From: Bdellovibrio sp.
GTDB lineage: Bacteria; Bdellovibrionota; UBA1018
Direction of reading: 5' to 3'
Length of the DNA: 7,471 bases
Assembly: GCA_016213345.1 (NCBI GenBank)
Contig: JACRAO010000135.1
Coordinates: 1-7,471 of the forward strand
The notes under the pieces are model-generated. The model saw nothing but the letters and a program-made list of their open reading frames with translations, was not told the DNA's origin and did not search any database. The position numbers and the translations under genes are program-made. Below, one piece after another: positions 6,487 through 7,471 of this stretch. How positions within the stretch are numbered: position 1 is the first letter of the stretch; every line of letters begins with the position of its first letter.

Positions 6487-6568
6487 ATATGTCGTATATA
6501 GAGGTGCTGAGCATTTATGCGATTTTTATTTATTGATTGAATTAAGATGAGAATTGTCGTAAATAGAG
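6460..6568 (+). repeat. Two ordered direct-repeat motifs in the iscR promoter and leader
   Basis: GCATTTATG occurs at 6460-6468 and 6511-6519. TGTCGTA(T/A)ATAGAG occurs at 6490-6503 and 6555-6568 with 13 of 14 bases identical. ATAGAG appears once more at 6575-6580. The two motifs keep their order in both copies, but their separation differs (30 and 44 nt), which suggests an old tandem duplication with an indel, or two regulatory modules. The second copy contains only one arm of the inverted repeat. Confidence 0.55.
6474..6500. promoter_or_regulatory. Perfect 9-9-9 inverted repeat over the -10: candidate Rrf2/IscR operator
   Basis: TATATACGA (6474-6482) and TCGTATATA (6492-6500) are exact reverse complements separated by 9 nt. 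The dyad covers the -10 and the predicted start point. IscR-like regulators are dimers that bind roughly 25-bp dyads at their own promoters, so autoregulation by the gene downstream is the likely reading. The sequence does not match the E. coli IscR type 1 or type 2 consensus closely, so the binding protein is inferred. Confidence 0.55.
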
Positions 6569-6590
6569 TCTAAAATAGAGGCTTGATTAG

Positions 6591-6596
6591 TAAGGA
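6591..6596 (+). promoter_or_regulatory. Ribosome-binding site of the Rrf2 regulator
   Basis: TAAGGA lies 7 nt before the ATG at 6604 and supports that start. Confidence 0.7.
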
Positions 6597-6603
6597 CTAA
6601 ATT

Positions 6604-7113
6604 ATGATACGGTTAAACAGAACTACAGAATACGGATTAATTGCTCTTTGGCATATGAGTCGCAAGAAAAGTACGCACGTTAACTTGCTCACTACTGCCA
6701 GAGAAATTTCAGATCACTATGGGTTGCCGTTTGAAATTACAGCAAAAACTCTGCAAAGACTGAAAAACGCAGATTTTATTCATTCTTCTCATGGGGCAAA
6801 AGGCGGTTATTATTTAAAGAAAAATCTAAAGGATGTATCTTTTGCTGATTTCCTAAGTTTGATGGAAGGCGGTCAATCACTGGTTATTTGTACGTTTCCT
6901 AGAGAACATCCCGAAGACGGCTCATGCGAATATCGCGATAGATGCGAAATTAAATCATTTATGTCAAGTCTGAATCAACGCATGGTCCAGTTTCTGGCTA
7001 ATATTCGTTTAAGTGAATTAGAGGAATTTTATTCAAATAACAATGGCAAGGATCTATCAGCCAATATACCTGTTAGTCTCCTGGTGTCACAAAAGGAGGC
7101 GCTTAAGACATGA
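6604..7113 (+). CDS. iscR: Rrf2-family transcriptional regulator, IscR-like, with three cysteines
   Basis: This 169-residue protein has an N-terminal winged helix-turn-helix beginning LNRTTEYGLIAL (4-15). A recognition region lies near residues 42-56 (PFEITAKTLQRLKNA) and the wing GAKGGYYL at 64-71, as in Rrf2 proteins. Three cysteines, C96, C108 and C114, follow in the region that binds an Fe-S cluster in IscR and NsrR. The spacing is C-x11-C-x5-C rather than the C-x5-C-x5-C of E. coli IscR, so the loop after the first Cys is longer. A helix and a short tail follow. The 4-nt overlap with iscS makes a regulator of Fe-S assembly genes the most likely role, probably sensing cluster status and repressing its own promoter through the dyad upstream. 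Another Rrf2 subtype (SUF-type or NO-sensing) cannot be excluded. Confidence 0.85.
   Translation: MIRLNRTTEYGLIALWHMSRKKSTHVNLLTTAREISDHYGLPFEITAKTLQRLKNADFIHSSHGAKGGYYLKKNLKDVSFADFLSLMEGGQSLVICTFPREHPEDGSCEYRDRCEIKSFMSSLNQRMVQFLANIRLSELEEFYSNNNGKDLSANIPVSLLVSQKEALKT
7093..7099 (+). promoter_or_regulatory. Strong Shine-Dalgarno sequence for iscS inside the regulator gene
   Basis: AAGGAGG is a near-perfect anti-16S match. It lies 10 nt before the iscS ATG at 7110, slightly longer than ideal. Together with the ATGA overlap it suggests strong, coupled translation of iscS. Confidence 0.65.
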
Positions 7114-7471
7114 GGCTTCCTATTTATCTGGATTATCACGCGACTACTCCGGTGGATCCAAAAGTGTTTCAGGCCATGGCTCCATATTTTACTGAAATTT
7201 TTGGAAATGCAGCTAGCAGAAGTCATGAGTTTGGATGGGTGGCAGAAGCTGCCGTAGAAAACGCAAGAGAACAAATAGCCAAACTTATTGGCGCTATTGA
7301 CAAAGAAATTGTTTTTACAAGTGGTGCAACTGAAAGTGATAATTTAGCAATCTTAGGCGCAGCTGAAATGTACAAAGAGAATGGAAATCATATTGTCACT
7401 TCATCTATTGAACACAAAGCAGTACTAGATGCTTGCCATTTTTTGCAGTCCACCAAGGGGTTCGAAGTAAG
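7110..7471 (+). CDS. iscS: Cysteine desulfurase IscS, 3' partial
   Basis: This PLP enzyme turns cysteine into alanine and passes the sulfur, as an enzyme persulfide, to the IscU scaffold and other acceptors such as tRNA-thiolation proteins. The first 120 residues are visible and follow E. coli IscS closely: LPIYLDYHATTPVDP (3-17), FGNAASRSHEFGW (31-43), EIVFTSGATESDNLA (66-80) and SSIEHKAVLD (98-107). H102 is the His that stacks on PLP. The PLP lysine, the active cysteine and the C-terminus lie beyond the window, so catalytic integrity cannot be judged. It starts at ATG 7110, overlapping the regulator stop by 4 nt. The order iscR-iscS predicts iscU and other isc genes next. Confidence 0.94.
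   Translation, partial: MRLPIYLDYHATTPVDPKVFQAMAPYFTEIFGNAASRSHEFGWVAEAAVENAREQIAKLIGAIDKEIVFTSGATESDNLAILGAAEMYKENGNHIVTSSIEHKAVLDACHFLQSTKGFEV

Noticed and set aside
6537..6565. Second promoter for iscR (TTGAAT, 17 nt, TAAATA)
   Set aside because: The match to the -10 consensus is poor (3 of 6) and the upstream promoter is clearly better.
7029..7274. Open minus-strand frame across the iscR/iscS junction (81 codons)
   Set aside because: Both + strand genes here are clear and conserved, and the antisense protein shows no recognisable features.

Overview
The window is AT-rich DNA from a Gram-negative bacterium. It carries a block for the LPS sugar Kdo (kdsB, pyrG, kdsA, kdsC), followed by the start of an iron-sulfur cluster operon (an iscR-like gene and iscS). 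Pairing kdsB with pyrG ahead of kdsA and kdsC, a KdsA of the metal-dependent class, and the low GC content would fit the former Deltaproteobacteria or the Bdellovibrionota. That placement is an inference from gene order and composition and is not secure. All convincing genes lie on the + strand.

Positions 1-2368 hold the 3' part of a response regulator-diguanylate cyclase gene (receiver remnant, unassigned middle region, GGDEF domain with intact I-site). A 371-residue calcineurin-like metallophosphoesterase overlaps its 3' end. The phosphoesterase has all the metal-ligand motifs plus an aromatic, hydrophobic insert, and it may act on a lipid or envelope substrate.

Positions 2417-6237 are a tightly packed operon. 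PyrG makes CTP, KdsA makes Kdo-8-phosphate, KdsC dephosphorylates it to Kdo, and KdsB uses CTP to activate Kdo as CMP-Kdo. Three of the four genes are linked by overlaps or a very short gap. The isomerase kdsD and the lpt export genes, which often accompany these genes, are absent from the window.

Positions 6238-6603 are non-coding but highly structured. They contain a 73-nt nested inverted repeat with a terminator-like inner hairpin, a run of degenerate 6-bp tandem repeats, a run of degenerate 9-bp repeats, and then a sigma70-like promoter. The -10 of that promoter lies inside a perfect 9-9-9 inverted repeat. Two short motifs around the promoter recur in the same order downstream, as if a regulatory module had been duplicated.

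Positions 6604-7471 hold an Rrf2-family regulator with an unusual cysteine spacing (C-x11-C-x5-C). A 4-nt overlap joins it to the 5' part of iscS, which runs off the window. The most unusual material is the 6238-6603 intergenic region; no wholly new protein system is evident.
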